DNA of 64,000 nt from Iamia sp038233075 (GCA_038233075.1 JBBSMQ010000020.1:1-64000); one strand, 5' to 3'. Shown: positions 41,444 to 50,451, counted from the stretch's first letter. A program made the numbers and translations. Notes: generated by a model not told the origin, from the letters alone.

Positions 41444-42813
41444 GTGCCGAGCACGGCGTGGCCGTGGGCCAGGCGGGCGGTGGCCTCGGGGTCGCGGCGG
41501 CCCAGCACCCGCCAGGCATGGAACTCGAGCTCGGAGAGCTCGTCGGGGGCCGGCGGCCGGGCCGCCGAGTCGCGGGTGAAGGACTGGGCCGGTGAGGTGC
41601 CCAGGATCTCGAAGCCGTCGGGGCAGCCGTCCTCACCGGTCGGGTAGGGCAGCCCGTCGCGGTAGGTGAAGTCGCAGCCGTCGCACTCGTAGCCGACGAC
41701 CGTGGCGCCGGCCCCGAGGAGGTCGCCGTACTCCAGGCCGGTCCCGGCGAACAGCCAGTGGTCGGGTCGGTGGACGGTGTAGCCGCCCGACCCGCCGGGC
41801 ACCCGGCGACCGATGCGGGCGTAGCCACCTCGGGCGAAGCTGACGCCCGTCATGTGGGTCTCGGGCCGACCCACCTCGTGATCGGACCAGATGCTGGTGG
41901 TCTCGGCCTGGCGCTCGGTGCCGTAGACCGGGTCGTCGGCGAAGCGCTGCTTGTAGCCGACCATCGTCGCGCTGTCGTCCTCTAGGCGGACCTGCCAGAA
42001 GGAGGTGTTGCCCGAGAGGAAGGCCACGTTGCCGCCGGCGGCGATGAAGCCCTCCACGGTGTCGCGCATCGGCCCGCTCCAGTACTCGTCGTGGCCCACC
42101 GAGAGCATGAGCCGGTACCGGCCCAGGAGGTCCGGGTCGTCCTCCAGGTCGGTGTTGGCCACCACGTCGATGGCGTAGCCCTCGCCTTCGGCCCAGGCCA
42201 CGAAGGGCTCCTCCCAGTTGGGCCAGCCGGCCGAGCCGGCCCACTGCGACAGACCGTTGACGAACATGTACCCGATGTGGGTGGCGATCTGCGGGTCCGG
42301 CGGGTGCACCGAGGCGACCCGCCGCCCGGCGCCCGGCGGCTTGTCGAGGTAGCCGGGGGCCATGGGGCGCTGGCGCGACACCTGGGTGCCGCCGTTGTAG
42401 AGGTTCTGGCCACCCCAGTCGTTGTAGGCGTGCCAGGTGTTGGTGCCCAGGACCAGCAGGATGCGGCGCTCGCTGGTGGCCGGCGGGCCCACCACCACGA
42501 AGGCTCGGTCGGTCACCGTGCGACCGTCGGCCGTGGCCGTCAGCAGCACCTCGTGGTACCCGCCCTCCCAGTCGTCGCCCACGGTGAAGGTGGTGGCCAC
42601 GGGCCAGCCGCAGCCGTGGGCCGAGGCGCCGTCGGGCGCAGGGTGGTCGTCCACCGCCACCGCCTCCTCTCGGTGCACCACCGTGCGCTGCCGACCGACC
42701 CGGGCCACCTCCACGTCGACCACGCCGGTCGTGGCCGACAGGTGGAGGGCCACCTCCTCGCCCGGCCGGGCCGATTGGGGCCAGCAGTAGCCCGACACCT
42801 GCGCTCTCGCCAT
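41326..42813 (-). CDS. N,N-dimethylformamidase large-subunit-like protein
   Basis: 495 residues. The N-terminal ~115 residues are an Ig-like beta-sandwich (GYCWPQSARPGEEVALHLSA). The main domain matches the DMFase beta-subunit C-terminal family: ILLVLGTNTWHAYNDWGGQN, LYNGGTQVSRQRPM, LMLSVGHDEYWSGPMRDTVE and GGNVAFLSGNTSFWQVRLED. The Tyr/Glu residues in HDEYWS correspond to the iron-ligand region of known DMFases. No small subunit is adjacent, so the true substrate may be another amide. The start is backed by a -10 box six bases upstream. Confidence 0.87.
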   Translation of the reverse strand: MARAQVSGYCWPQSARPGEEVALHLSATTGVVDVEVARVGRQRTVVHREEAVAVDDHPAPDGASAHGCGWPVATTFTVGDDWEGGYHEVLLTATADGRTVTDRAFVVVGPPATSERRILLVLGTNTWHAYNDWGGQNLYNGGTQVSRQRPMAPGYLDKPPGAGRRVASVHPPDPQIATHIGYMFVNGLSQWAGSAGWPNWEEPFVAWAEGEGYAIDVVANTDLEDDPDLLGRYRLMLSVGHDEYWSGPMRDTVEGFIAAGGNVAFLSGNTSFWQVRLEDDSATMVGYKQRFADDPVYGTERQAETTSIWSDHEVGRPETHMTGVSFARGGYARIGRRVPGGSGGYTVHRPDHWLFAGTGLEYGDLLGAGATVVGYECDGCDFTYRDGLPYPTGEDGCPDGFEILGTSPAQSFTRDSAARPPAPDELSELEFHAWRVLGRRDPEATARLAHGHAVLGTYTRGGTVVTTGCTDWAMGLAERDPQVEQVTRNILDRLG

Positions 42814-42819
42814 GGCTCG

Positions 42820-42825
42820 ACCCTA
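42820..42825 (-). promoter_or_regulatory. -10 box of leaderless DMFase-like promoter
   Basis: TAGGGT on the minus strand, six bases before ATG 42813. Confidence 0.55.
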
Positions 42826-42937
42826 CGGGCAGCGCCCGGACCGTGCGTCGTGGCGCGGCGGCCCCATTGGCACGGACCACCCGTCGGGCGGAGGCGGGAG
42901 CGGAGGGAGACCGCACCAGGTCGCTGGACGCGAAACT

Positions 42938-43780
42938 GTGACGGTGACCGCCTCCTCCCCCCCGTGGCGGATCGACCCGGGTCTGGCCCGTGACCTCGCC
43001 GCGCTGATCGGATGGGACCCCGGTGCGGGACCGGTCGCGTTGCTCGGCGCCCTGGCCGACCAGGTGCCGGCGGGGACCACGGCCAAGCTCGCCGCCGTGA
43101 CCGCCGGGGAGGTCCCGCCCGGTGCCGACCCCACTGCGGTGGCCACTCGCCTCGTCCGCGACCGGGTCGAGGTCGCTCCCACCCCGGCCTGGTCGTGCTG
43201 GGCCCTGTCCACCCTGATGGCGGCCCTGCTGGACCTGGGTGGTCGGCCCGGTGCGGTCGTGGCTCTGCGCCGCATCGACGGCCGCGCCCCAGCCGTCGAC
43301 CTGCACTCGCTCGTGGTCACCGCCGGCGACGACGGACCCCTGGCCTGTGACCCCTACTTCGCGGCCGTCCTGCCCGGACCCGGGGCCGAGGGGAGCGAGG
43401 CCGTCCACCGGGGTGTCTGGGCCCGGCGCACCGACGAGCCCGACGGGCGATGGACCTACGAGGTCGGTCGGGGGCGCAGCGCGGGCCCGCCCCTGTGGTA
43501 CCGGGTGCTCGCCCCCGTCCTCGACAGCGGCGACGTGGCCGCGCTCTGCGCCATCTCGGTCACCCACACGGGAGTCCCCCCGGGGCCGTGCGCGTCGATC
43601 TGGCGGGCGGATGTGGCCACCGATGCCTTCGTGCACCGCACCGGGGGCGCGGCGGTGCGGGAGTGGCGTCGCGCCGGTCCCGACGCGGTGGCCGAGGGCG
43701 ATGCCGTCGTCACCGAGCACCCAGACTGGGCTGGCGCCGCGGCCGACATGGGTGCACGCGTGGGCTTTCCCATTCGCTGA
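42938..43780 (+). CDS. Transglutaminase/NAT-fold-like protein of unknown function
   Basis: 280 residues from GTG 42938; GTG 42944 is an alternative. A Cys-His-Asp arrangement stands out: C87 in TPAWSCWALSTLMAALLDLG, H123 in AVDLHSLVV, and D138 in PLACDPYFAAVLPG. Order and spacing fit transglutaminase-like or arylamine N-acetyltransferase-like cysteine enzymes. The C-terminal part has no recognised motif. No clear partner gene. The fold assignment is inference from motif spacing. Confidence 0.65.
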   Translation: MTVTASSPPWRIDPGLARDLAALIGWDPGAGPVALLGALADQVPAGTTAKLAAVTAGEVPPGADPTAVATRLVRDRVEVAPTPAWSCWALSTLMAALLDLGGRPGAVVALRRIDGRAPAVDLHSLVVTAGDDGPLACDPYFAAVLPGPGAEGSEAVHRGVWARRTDEPDGRWTYEVGRGRSAGPPLWYRVLAPVLDSGDVAALCAISVTHTGVPPGPCASIWRADVATDAFVHRTGGAAVREWRRAGPDAVAEGDAVVTEHPDWAGAAADMGARVGFPIR

Positions 43781-43849
43781 CCGACGACCGTCACCCCGCC
43801 GGCCGGCCGCGTTCCCATCATCCCTACTTATCTGGTAGACATTGTTGGC

Positions 43850-45124
43850 ATGGAGGACGGGACGACGTCGGCGACCCCGCCCGCCGTCGGGCCCTCCGGG
43901 CTCGACGGTGTCGCACCCACCGCGCCTGACCTGGTGGAGACCCCGCCCGACCAGGGGTCGCCGGTGCACGCTCCCACCCAGCGTCCCCCTCACACCCATG
44001 CCGAGGCCGCCCTGGCCCACGTCGAGGGCCGGGAGCTGCCGTCGGAGGACCTCGTCGTCCCCGACGCCGGGGCCGTGGCGCGGCCCATGGGGGTCCGGGT
44101 GGTCTACGCCCTGGTGGGCCTGGCCCTGTTCGTCACCGCCCTGGGCCTGATGAAGGAGGGCGCCACCGCCCTCATCCCCGCGCTCCAGGGTTCGATCTTC
44201 ACTGACAACGCCTGGAGCACCCTCGGCCTGGGCTGGTTGGGGGCGTGCCTGGTGCTCTCGGGGTCGCCGGTGGCCGCCTCGGCGTTGACCCTGCTCGACG
44301 GCGGGGCCATCGATCGGGCCCAGTCCTTCACCATGCTCACCGGGTCACGGCTCGGCGCCTCGTTCGTGGTCCTGGTCGTCGGGGTCGTCTACGCCCTGCG
44401 CCACAAGGGCCAGGGCCAGCGCCGGGCCCCGGTGTCGATCGGTGTCCTGTCGCTGCTCATGACCATGGTCGTCTACGTGCCCGGTGCCGTGGTCGGCTAC
44501 GTGCTGCTGGAGCGGGGGACCTTCGATGGCGTCGACATCGGCACGTCCCCCCGGCTGACCTCGCTGACCGACTCGGTCTTTGGGGGCCTGGTCGACCTCA
44601 TCGACCGGGTGGCGCCGGGCTGGGCCCTGTTCCCGATCGGCCTGGGTCTGCTGCTGCTGGGCTTCTCGGCCATCGACCGGGTGCTGCCCGCAGTGCACCC
44701 GGACCGTCTCCGCGACGGCGACGAGGGCTGGTACTCGCGGGTGTGGCCCATGTTCCTGGTGGGCTGCGCCGTCACCACCCTCACCCTGTCGGTGTCGGTG
44801 TCGCTGACCCTGCTGGTGCCGTTGGTGGCCAAGGGACACCTGCGCCGGGCCAACACGCTGCCCTACATCGCAGGGGCGAACATCACGACTCTGGCCGACA
44901 CGCTGGTCGCCGCCGTCCTCCTCGGCAACCAGGACGGGGTCCGCGTGGTGGTGGCGGTGACCCTGGTGGTGACGGTGTGGACCGTGTTCCTGCTGGTGAC
45001 GGCCTACCCGCTGCTGCGGACGATGCTGCTCGGGGTGGCCCGGCGCATCCTCGCCTCCAACGTCCGCCTGGCCGGCTTCGCCGCCGTCCTCTGCCTGGTG
45101 CCCGCGGTGCTCATCGCCCTCTGA
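43850..45124 (+). CDS. Na+/phosphate symporter-like membrane protein
   Basis: 424 residues. A ~75-residue polar N-terminal extension precedes 8-9 hydrophobic segments. The duplicated NptA/PNaS-type signature is degenerate: LSGSPVAASALTLLDGGAI in the first half and CAVTTLTLSVSVSLTLLVPL with GANITTLADTLVAAVLLGN in the second. This resembles Na/Pi cotransporters, but the classic QSSSA motifs are altered, so the ion or substrate is uncertain. TAGACA lies eight bases before the ATG in an unusually AT-rich patch, a weak promoter candidate. Confidence 0.78.
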   Translation: MEDGTTSATPPAVGPSGLDGVAPTAPDLVETPPDQGSPVHAPTQRPPHTHAEAALAHVEGRELPSEDLVVPDAGAVARPMGVRVVYALVGLALFVTALGLMKEGATALIPALQGSIFTDNAWSTLGLGWLGACLVLSGSPVAASALTLLDGGAIDRAQSFTMLTGSRLGASFVVLVVGVVYALRHKGQGQRRAPVSIGVLSLLMTMVVYVPGAVVGYVLLERGTFDGVDIGTSPRLTSLTDSVFGGLVDLIDRVAPGWALFPIGLGLLLLGFSAIDRVLPAVHPDRLRDGDEGWYSRVWPMFLVGCAVTTLTLSVSVSLTLLVPLVAKGHLRRANTLPYIAGANITTLADTLVAAVLLGNQDGVRVVVAVTLVVTVWTVFLLVTAYPLLRTMLLGVARRILASNVRLAGFAAVLCLVPAVLIAL

Positions 45125-45144
45125 CCGTCGCCTTCCCCCCGCGG

Positions 45145-45190
45145 AATCGCAGTGCTGGCGGTCGCCACGCGTCGCTCAGGGGTGCGGTTT
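45145..45190 (+). repeat. 47-bp dyad element, copy C
   Basis: Begins AATCGCAGTGCTGGCGGTCG and ends CTCAGGGGTGCGGTTT. It lies between the convergent symporter (stop 45124) and DUF2277 (stop 45203) genes. Confidence 0.8.
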
Positions 45191-45202
45191 CGGGGCGGGG
45201 GC

Positions 45203-45484
45203 CTACGGAGCGTCGGCCTGAGCGCGGGCCAGGCGAGCGCGCACCTCGGGGCGGCGCAGGGGCGGGACCGTGGGCGGCGGCTGCTTGCGGGGTGGTAGCT
45301 CGCCGAGCAGCTCGGTGGTAGCGGCGGCCACGGCCCGGACGGCCTCGTCGAAGGCGTCCTGGGTGGCGGCCGCCGGAGCCCGCACCCCGCTCACCTTGCG
45401 GACGTACTGGAGGGCGGCGGCGTCGACCTCCTCGCCGGTGGCCGGCGGTTCGAGGCCCCGGAGGGTCGTGATGTTGCGGCACAT
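45203..45484 (-). CDS. DUF2277 family protein
   Basis: 93 residues. It starts with the family signature MCRNITTLRGLEPPATGEEV, followed by DAAALQYVRKVSGVRAP. The C-terminal extension (PPRKQPPPTVPPLRRPEVRA) is longer than usual and basic/proline-rich. Function unknown; widespread in actinobacteria. A -10 box TAGCGT lies exactly seven bases before the ATG. Confidence 0.88.
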   Translation of the reverse strand: MCRNITTLRGLEPPATGEEVDAAALQYVRKVSGVRAPAAATQDAFDEAVRAVAAATTELLGELPPRKQPPPTVPPLRRPEVRARLARAQADAP

Positions 45485-45491
45485 GGCGCCC

Positions 45492-45497
45492 ACGCTA
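45492..45497 (-). promoter_or_regulatory. -10 box of leaderless DUF2277 promoter
   Basis: TAGCGT on the minus strand, seven bases before ATG 45484; same hexamer and spacing as at pncB. Confidence 0.6.
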
Positions 45498-45546
45498 GGT
45501 CCGACCCACCGGCCTGCCCCGTCGGTAGCCCGGCGCGGTGGCCGGA

Positions 45547-46338
45547 TCAGGTGTCCACGCTTGGGCCGATGACCGTCTCGCGGTCGAGCACCACCCGGCG
45601 GAGGGGGATGACCATGCGGTCGCCGGTGCGGGCCGCCACCACCGGCACCCCTCTGCGCCGGCGCGCCGTCGTGATGCCGGGCAGGTAGAGCGAGCGCACC
45701 AGCAGCGCCGCCGACTCCGGGTCGACCGTGGAGGCAAAGGCGCGCCGCTCGTCGGACACGACGGTCAGGCCGAGGTCGCCGACCCGATGGGCCAGGCGAC
45801 GGGGTGAGAGGGCGGCACCGTTCGGGTAGCGGATCACCCGGCGCAGCACCAGCTGGAGCCGCAGGTAGGTCCACAGGTCACGGGGCCGAAGGGGCCAGCT
45901 CGCCGGCAGCAGCAGCGCGATCCGCCCCCCCGGCGCCAGCACCCGGGCCAGCTCGGCCAGGGCCTCGTCGAGGGGCTCGAGGACCTGGAGGCTCATGGTG
46001 CAGACCAGGGTGGCCACGGCGTCATCGGGGACGGGCAGGCGGGTGGCTGATCCCCGCACCAGTGCCGTGCGACCCACGCGGCGGGCCGCCGCCAGCTCGC
46101 CGGTCGAGGTGTCGACGCCGACCCACCCGGGGCACAGGTCCAGGTGCTCGTCCATGGGGCCGCTGCCACAGGCCAGGTCGAGCAGAGGCCCGTCCCGTCC
46201 GGCCAGCGCCTCGGCGCACCAGGCGTAGGGGTCGGTGCCGGCGTGGTCGGTGCGGCCCAGTAGCTCCTCGGTGATGCCGGGCTCGTCGTCGTGGAACCGG
46301 GCCACGTAGCCCTCCCACCGGTCGTCGCTACCGGTCAT
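45547..46338 (-). CDS. SAM-dependent methyltransferase (UbiE/COQ5-like)
   Basis: 263 residues. Motif I is GPLLDLACGSGPMDEHLDLC, followed by the acidic strand GVDTSTGELAAAR. Post-motif regions are GSATRLPVPDDAVATLVCTM, ELARVLAPGGRIALLLP and the C-terminal substrate part. It may methylate a small molecule or lipid quinone. No operon partner is visible. Confidence 0.85.
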   Translation of the reverse strand: MTGSDDRWEGYVARFHDDEPGITEELLGRTDHAGTDPYAWCAEALAGRDGPLLDLACGSGPMDEHLDLCPGWVGVDTSTGELAAARRVGRTALVRGSATRLPVPDDAVATLVCTMSLQVLEPLDEALAELARVLAPGGRIALLLPASWPLRPRDLWTYLRLQLVLRRVIRYPNGAALSPRRLAHRVGDLGLTVVSDERRAFASTVDPESAALLVRSLYLPGITTARRRRGVPVVAARTGDRMVIPLRRVVLDRETVIGPSVDT

Positions 46339-46544
46339 CCCTCCGAGCCCCGCACCGTCGTCTCGGCCGGCGTGTGCTCACGGGTGGCGAGGGGCTGGCC
46401 TGGGGGCGGGACCCCCGGGTGCGACGGGCCGGTCACCGGAGCGGTCGGGGCCGAGGACACGGGTCTCGTCGACGGGTCGTCTCGGATGTCCGACGCGCGC
46501 CACCCGAGGGACGAGTCGTCGGGCCCTGGACCACGCCGGGCCGG

Positions 46545-46877
46545 TCAGGAGCGACGGAGGCGGCTGAGCAGTCCGCCACCGCCCTCGGGCGGCGACACGG
46601 AAACGCCGGCGTCCTCGGCCAGGGTGGCCACCTCTGCCGCCCGGGGGTTCACCAGCAGCCGGCCCCCCACCGCGACGGTGGGCACCGTCTCGTTGCCGCC
46701 CGCCGCGCCGCGCACCACCGCCGCGCCCTCCGGGTCCTGCCAGATGTTGACCTCGCGGGTGGGGACGCCAGCTCGATCCAGCCCCCGACGCAGCGAGGCG
46801 CAGAACCCACAGCCCGGCCGCCAGTAGACGACCACCTCGGGTTCATCGTCGGCGGGCACGTCGGTGGAGGGTTCCAT
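46545..46877 (-). CDS. Glutaredoxin-like protein (mycoredoxin type)
   Basis: 110 residues. The active-site motif is VVVYWRPGCGFCASLRRGLD (CGFC) and the cis-Pro region is NETVPTVAVGGRLLVNP. Actinobacterial glutaredoxins of this size are usually mycoredoxins that reduce mycothiol mixed disulfides. The C-terminal 20 residues are an unconserved tail (PPEGGGGLLSRLRRS). Confidence 0.88.
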   Translation of the reverse strand: MEPSTDVPADDEPEVVVYWRPGCGFCASLRRGLDRAGVPTREVNIWQDPEGAAVVRGAAGGNETVPTVAVGGRLLVNPRAAEVATLAEDAGVSVSPPEGGGGLLSRLRRS

Positions 46878-47038
46878 CACGACGTGCAACCCCGACGGCC
46901 GCCCCTGCCTTCCCGCGTGCGGGGGGTCACGACCGAGCCGGCCGGGCGAGGGCCGCGACCACCGGACCCACACGAGGGCACGGGCACGGTTGGCCGGGGC
47001 GCGTAGAGGCGACCGACGCCGCCCCATCGTCCTCAGCC

Positions 47039-47058
47039 TAGAATTGGACAGGTGTCCA
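47039..47058 (+). promoter_or_regulatory. Leaderless promoter with inverted-repeat operator over the start codon
   Basis: TAGAAT (47039-47044) lies seven bases before GTG 47052. An inverted repeat TGGACA-GG-TGTCCA (47045-47058) covers the transcription and translation start. A close relative of this repeat sits in the P450/esterase divergent region at 62054. Confidence 0.65.
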
Positions 47059-48299
47059 GTCTTAGTCCTCTTGCGGCCCTGAGCCGGGCCCAGCTGGCCA
47101 CCCTGGTCCCCGAGCTGCTCCTGGCCGGCCACCTCATCGACCGCTCCGGGATGCCCCACGCCATCGCCGCTCTGGGCCGCGACGGCATGCGCGACATCGC
47201 CATCGAGGAGTGGATGGGCGCCAGCCCGGTCTACTCGCGACGCATGCAGGCGGCCCTCGGCTTCGCCGGTCAGGGTGTGGAGAGCATCTTCAAGGGCATG
47301 CAGCTCGATGTCGGGGCCCCACCCCAGTTCATGGACTTCCGCTTCCGGCTCCACGATCGGGACCACGGCGAGTTCTGGCTCGACCACTGCGGCGCCCTCA
47401 TGGACGTCGAGCCCATGGGTGAGGACTACGTGGTGGCGATGTGCCACGACATCGAGGACCCGACCTTCGACGCCACCGCCGCCGCCACTGACCCGCGGGC
47501 GCAGGTCCGTCCCGTGCACCGACCGACCCGCACCCCGAGCGACCGTCGTCCCCACTGCGCCTGGACGGTGAAGATCGCCCCGGACCACCCGCCCCTGGAG
47601 CTGCCTCCCATCACCGGCCGGGTGGCCGCCACCCGCGCCGCCGCTGTCGAGCTCACCCCCATCGATGCCGGCGAGCCGGGCATGGGTGACTACACCGGCC
47701 CTCTGCTGTCGGACCTCCGCCTGGCCGACTGGTCCCACTCCGCCCTGGTCCGCATCGCCGAGGAGGTCTGCCTCCAGGGACACCTCCTCGCCCTCTCCTA
47801 CCTGATGGCCCTACGGGCCCGGATCGACGACGAGGATGAGGTGGGGGCCATGGGGCGGCGGCAGCTGGCCGGTGTCGCCGGGCTCACCTCCGAGCGACTC
47901 CGCGCCGCCCTCGACCTCCCGGGCGGCCTCGACGGTGCCGCCGCCGTGGTGGCCCTCCACCCCGCCCTGCTGCCGGCGGCCTACGTCGACGCCACCGTCG
48001 GCGACGACGACCGGCTGCTTCTCCGCCTCGGGCGGGGCGACGGGGCCCACGCCGACGGGGCCTGGCCCTCGTTGCTCGACGCTGACCACCTCGCGCCCCT
48101 CGATGCCCTGCTGCGGGGCGTGGACCCTCACCTCCGGGCCGAGGTCGTGGAGGACGGACCCGAGGCCCTGGTCGTGGAGGTGGTGGCTGACGACCGGCCC
48201 GCCCCGGAGGCCGAGGAGGTCACCCTCACGCGGTTCTCCACGGGGGCGGACTTCTCCTTCGCCGAGCGCGCCACTCCCGTCGCGCTCAACCCGAGCTGA
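47052..48299 (+). CDS. Conserved actinobacterial protein of unknown function (415 aa)
   Basis: 415 residues from a leaderless GTG. Two highly conserved-looking blocks are GHLIDRSGMPHAIAALGRDG with MRDIAIEEWMGASPVYSRRM, and FKGMQLDVGAPPQFMDFRFR with FWLDHCGALMDVEPMGEDYV and AMCHDIEDPTFDATA. The Cys/His residues in LDHCGALMD and MCHDIED could bind a metal. I recall near-identical blocks in mycobacterial proteins annotated only as hypothetical. The C-terminal ~120 residues are more variable. The operator suggests control by a TetR-like regulator. Confidence 0.8.
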   Translation: MSSLSPLAALSRAQLATLVPELLLAGHLIDRSGMPHAIAALGRDGMRDIAIEEWMGASPVYSRRMQAALGFAGQGVESIFKGMQLDVGAPPQFMDFRFRLHDRDHGEFWLDHCGALMDVEPMGEDYVVAMCHDIEDPTFDATAAATDPRAQVRPVHRPTRTPSDRRPHCAWTVKIAPDHPPLELPPITGRVAATRAAAVELTPIDAGEPGMGDYTGPLLSDLRLADWSHSALVRIAEEVCLQGHLLALSYLMALRARIDDEDEVGAMGRRQLAGVAGLTSERLRAALDLPGGLDGAAAVVALHPALLPAAYVDATVGDDDRLLLRLGRGDGAHADGAWPSLLDADHLAPLDALLRGVDPHLRAEVVEDGPEALVVEVVADDRPAPEAEEVTLTRFSTGADFSFAERATPVALNPS

Positions 48300-48353
48300 T
48301 CGTGCGAAGAAACATGGTCGCCCGGGCCGGCCCCGGGCGAAGATCATGGCTGG

Positions 48354-48869
48354 GTGGATCTCCGCACCCTGGGACGCGACGATCGCGACCTGCTGCGTGC
48401 GCTGCGCCTGCGGGCCCTGGCCGATGCGCCCTGGGCTTTCAGCTCGACCCTGGCTCGCGAAGCCGCCTTCACCGATGCCGACTGGGACGCCCGGCTGGCG
48501 CGGCCCGGTGCCTCCACCTTCGTCGCCGTCGGCCGCGGCGGCGCGCCGGTGGGCCTCGTCACCGGAGTCCCCGACCCCGAGCAGCCGAGGGCCGCCGACC
48601 TGGTCGGGATGTGGGTCGACCCCGCTGCCCGGCGCTCCGGCGTGGGCGATTCCCTCGTGGCTCGTCTGATGGTCTGGGCCAGGGAGGGCGGGGTCGACGT
48701 CATGCGGCTGTGCGTCACCGAGGGCAACAAGGCGGCTGAGCGGCTCTACGCTCGAAACGGCTTCGTGCGCACCGGCTGCTCCGAGGTAATTGGTTCCAGC
48801 GGTCTGGTTGAGATCGGCATGGAGTGCGTCATCGGGAGCTCTCCGCCACGATCGGCCCCGCGCCCGTAG
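48354..48869 (+). CDS. GNAT-family N-acetyltransferase
   Basis: 171 residues, GTG start. The acetyl-CoA motif A is DLVGMWVDPAARRSGVGDSL, followed by RLCVTEGNKAAERLYARNGF with the conserved Asn and Tyr. The N-terminus (LRALRLRALADAPWAFSSTL) is typical of the GNAT subgroup found in many actinobacteria. Substrate unknown. Confidence 0.88.
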   Translation: MDLRTLGRDDRDLLRALRLRALADAPWAFSSTLAREAAFTDADWDARLARPGASTFVAVGRGGAPVGLVTGVPDPEQPRAADLVGMWVDPAARRSGVGDSLVARLMVWAREGGVDVMRLCVTEGNKAAERLYARNGFVRTGCSEVIGSSGLVEIGMECVIGSSPPRSAPRP

Positions 48870-48986
48870 CGTGCCGTCCCGGGTCGAGGTGGCGCTCGTC
48901 GCGAGCGCCGGCCGGGACCTCCACCCGGGCGGGGTGACTGGCGGCGATGTCCGAATTGGCGGCGCGCCCGGCACCAAAGGGACGCC

Positions 48987-49346
48987 TCAGGGTGCGCAGC
49001 GCACACAGGTGGTGGTCGCGGGGAGGGTGTCGAGACGCTCCGGTGCGATGGGCCCGCCGCACCCGGCGCACGTGCCGTAGGTGCCGTCGGCGACCCGGGC
49101 CACGGCCGCGTCGAGGTCGTCGCGGCGGGCCCGGGCCGCATCGAGCAGGGCGGCGACCTGCTGGCGCTCCCAGGCAATGGTGTGGCCCTCGGGGTCGTGC
49201 TCGTCATCGGTGGCCACCAGGTCGGCGGCCTCGACGATCTGGGTCAGGTCCCGGGTGAGCGAGGCGACCTGGGCCGCGGCCGCCCTCCGCTCGGCCCGCA
49301 GACGCCTGGTCGTCGCCTGATCGTCCGACCCGTGGACGCCGCTCAT
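48987..49346 (-). CDS. DksA/TraR-type zinc-finger protein
   Basis: 119 residues. An N-terminal coiled coil (LRAERRAAAAQVASLTRDLT) is followed by the C4 zinc finger YGTCAGCGGPIAPERLDTLP and TTCVRCAP. The family binds the RNA polymerase secondary channel or acts as an RNA-polymerase-associated factor. The zinc finger has all four cysteines. It is separated from the pirin stop by 13 bases, so it may be the second gene of that unit. Confidence 0.85.
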   Translation of the reverse strand: MSGVHGSDDQATTRRLRAERRAAAAQVASLTRDLTQIVEAADLVATDDEHDPEGHTIAWERQQVAALLDAARARRDDLDAAVARVADGTYGTCAGCGGPIAPERLDTLPATTTCVRCAP

Positions 49347-49359
49347 CAGCCGCCGGCGC

Positions 49360-50439
49360 TCACCCGGAGGTGTCCGCCGTCTCGACCGGGATGTCGTCGG
49401 GCTGGTGGCCGTCGAGGGGGCGCTCCTCCACGCGCCCGTCGGCGTGACGGGCAAAGCGCACCTGCTCGCGCAGGTGGACGGGGTCGTCGTCGGCCCAGGG
49501 CCAGCCGCCGAACTGGGTGGCCTGGTAGTCCTCGAGGGCCTGCTGGACCTCGGCCCTGGTGGTCATGACGAAGGGTCCGTAGCGGGCCACGGGCTCGCCG
49601 ATGGGCCGGCCCTGGAGCACCAGCACCTCGACGCCGTGGGTGCTGCTGAGCGGGAGTGGCGCGTCGGCTCGGACCACGGCGCCGACATCGACCCCGAGTG
49701 CCTCGTCGTGGCCCTCGATGCGCAGGTCGGTGCCGTCGAAGACGTAGAGGGTGCGCATCGTGTCGGGCCCCGCGGCCGCCGGCACGGTCCAGGACCCGCC
49801 GGCGTCGAGGCGCACGTGCCAGATGGCGACGTCGGACTCGGGTCGGGCGGCCCACGACGCCGGTGGCGGCGCGGGCGGGGGCTCGACGCCGGGAAGGGCC
49901 CCGGCGATGACGGTCACCTCACCGCCGGGCCCGTCGCCGTCGCCGATGCGCAGCCGGGGCACGTCCTCGTCCCAGAACATGGTGAAGTGGGCGTCCACCA
50001 GCTTGTCCGACGCCGGCAGGTTGAGCCAGATCTGGAACATCTCCAGGGGGTTGGTCCCGACTCGGTCGAGCAGCGGGAACATCTCGCTGTGCTGGATGCC
50101 CCCGCCGGCGGTGAGCCACTGCACGTCCCCCCGACCGAAGCGGGCCGCGGCGCCGAGCGAGTCGGCGTGGTCGACCAGTCCCCGGCGGACGTAGGTGACG
50201 GTCTCGAACCCACGGTGCGGGTGGGGTGGGAACCCTGGGACCTGGCGACCGTGGTACATCCGCCAGCCGTCCCGGCCCTCGAAGTCCATGCCGATGTCGC
50301 GCCCGTCGAGGGGTGCGGCGGGGCCCAGGTCGTCGTTGCCGGCGGGATAGGAGTCGTCGTGGTGGGCGCAGAAGAGGAAGGGGTCCATGGTGGGCCACTG
50401 GGGGCCCAGGGCGACGGTCTGGAGCACGGGATCGGCCAT
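49360..50439 (-). CDS. Pirin-family cupin protein
   Basis: 359 residues. The metal-binding motif is FPPHPHRGFETVTYVRRGLV with the later Gln/His/Glu in TAGGGIQHSEMFPL. Then FQIWLNLP and a C-terminal cupin half (EVTVIAGALPGVEPPPAPPP). Pirins bind Fe; some act as quercetinases, others as regulators. A -10 box six bases before the ATG suggests a leaderless mRNA. A hairpin GCGGGT/ACCCGC lies at ~50455-50470, just upstream. Confidence 0.9.
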   Translation of the reverse strand: MADPVLQTVALGPQWPTMDPFLFCAHHDDSYPAGNDDLGPAAPLDGRDIGMDFEGRDGWRMYHGRQVPGFPPHPHRGFETVTYVRRGLVDHADSLGAAARFGRGDVQWLTAGGGIQHSEMFPLLDRVGTNPLEMFQIWLNLPASDKLVDAHFTMFWDEDVPRLRIGDGDGPGGEVTVIAGALPGVEPPPAPPPASWAARPESDVAIWHVRLDAGGSWTVPAAAGPDTMRTLYVFDGTDLRIEGHDEALGVDVGAVVRADAPLPLSSTHGVEVLVLQGRPIGEPVARYGPFVMTTRAEVQQALEDYQATQFGGWPWADDDPVHLREQVRFARHADGRVEERPLDGHQPDDIPVETADTSG

Positions 50440-50445
50440 GGATCC

Positions 50446-50451
50446 AGGCTA
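50446..50451 (-). promoter_or_regulatory. -10 box of leaderless pirin promoter
   Basis: TAGCCT on the minus strand, six bases before ATG 50439. The rest of the 240-base upstream stretch holds no gene I can support. Confidence 0.55.

Noticed and set aside
43836..43849. TAGACA eight bases before the symporter start as a leaderless promoter
   Set aside because: The sixth base is A rather than T and the spacing is 8, outside the strict pattern seen at the other genes; left as a note in that gene's entry.
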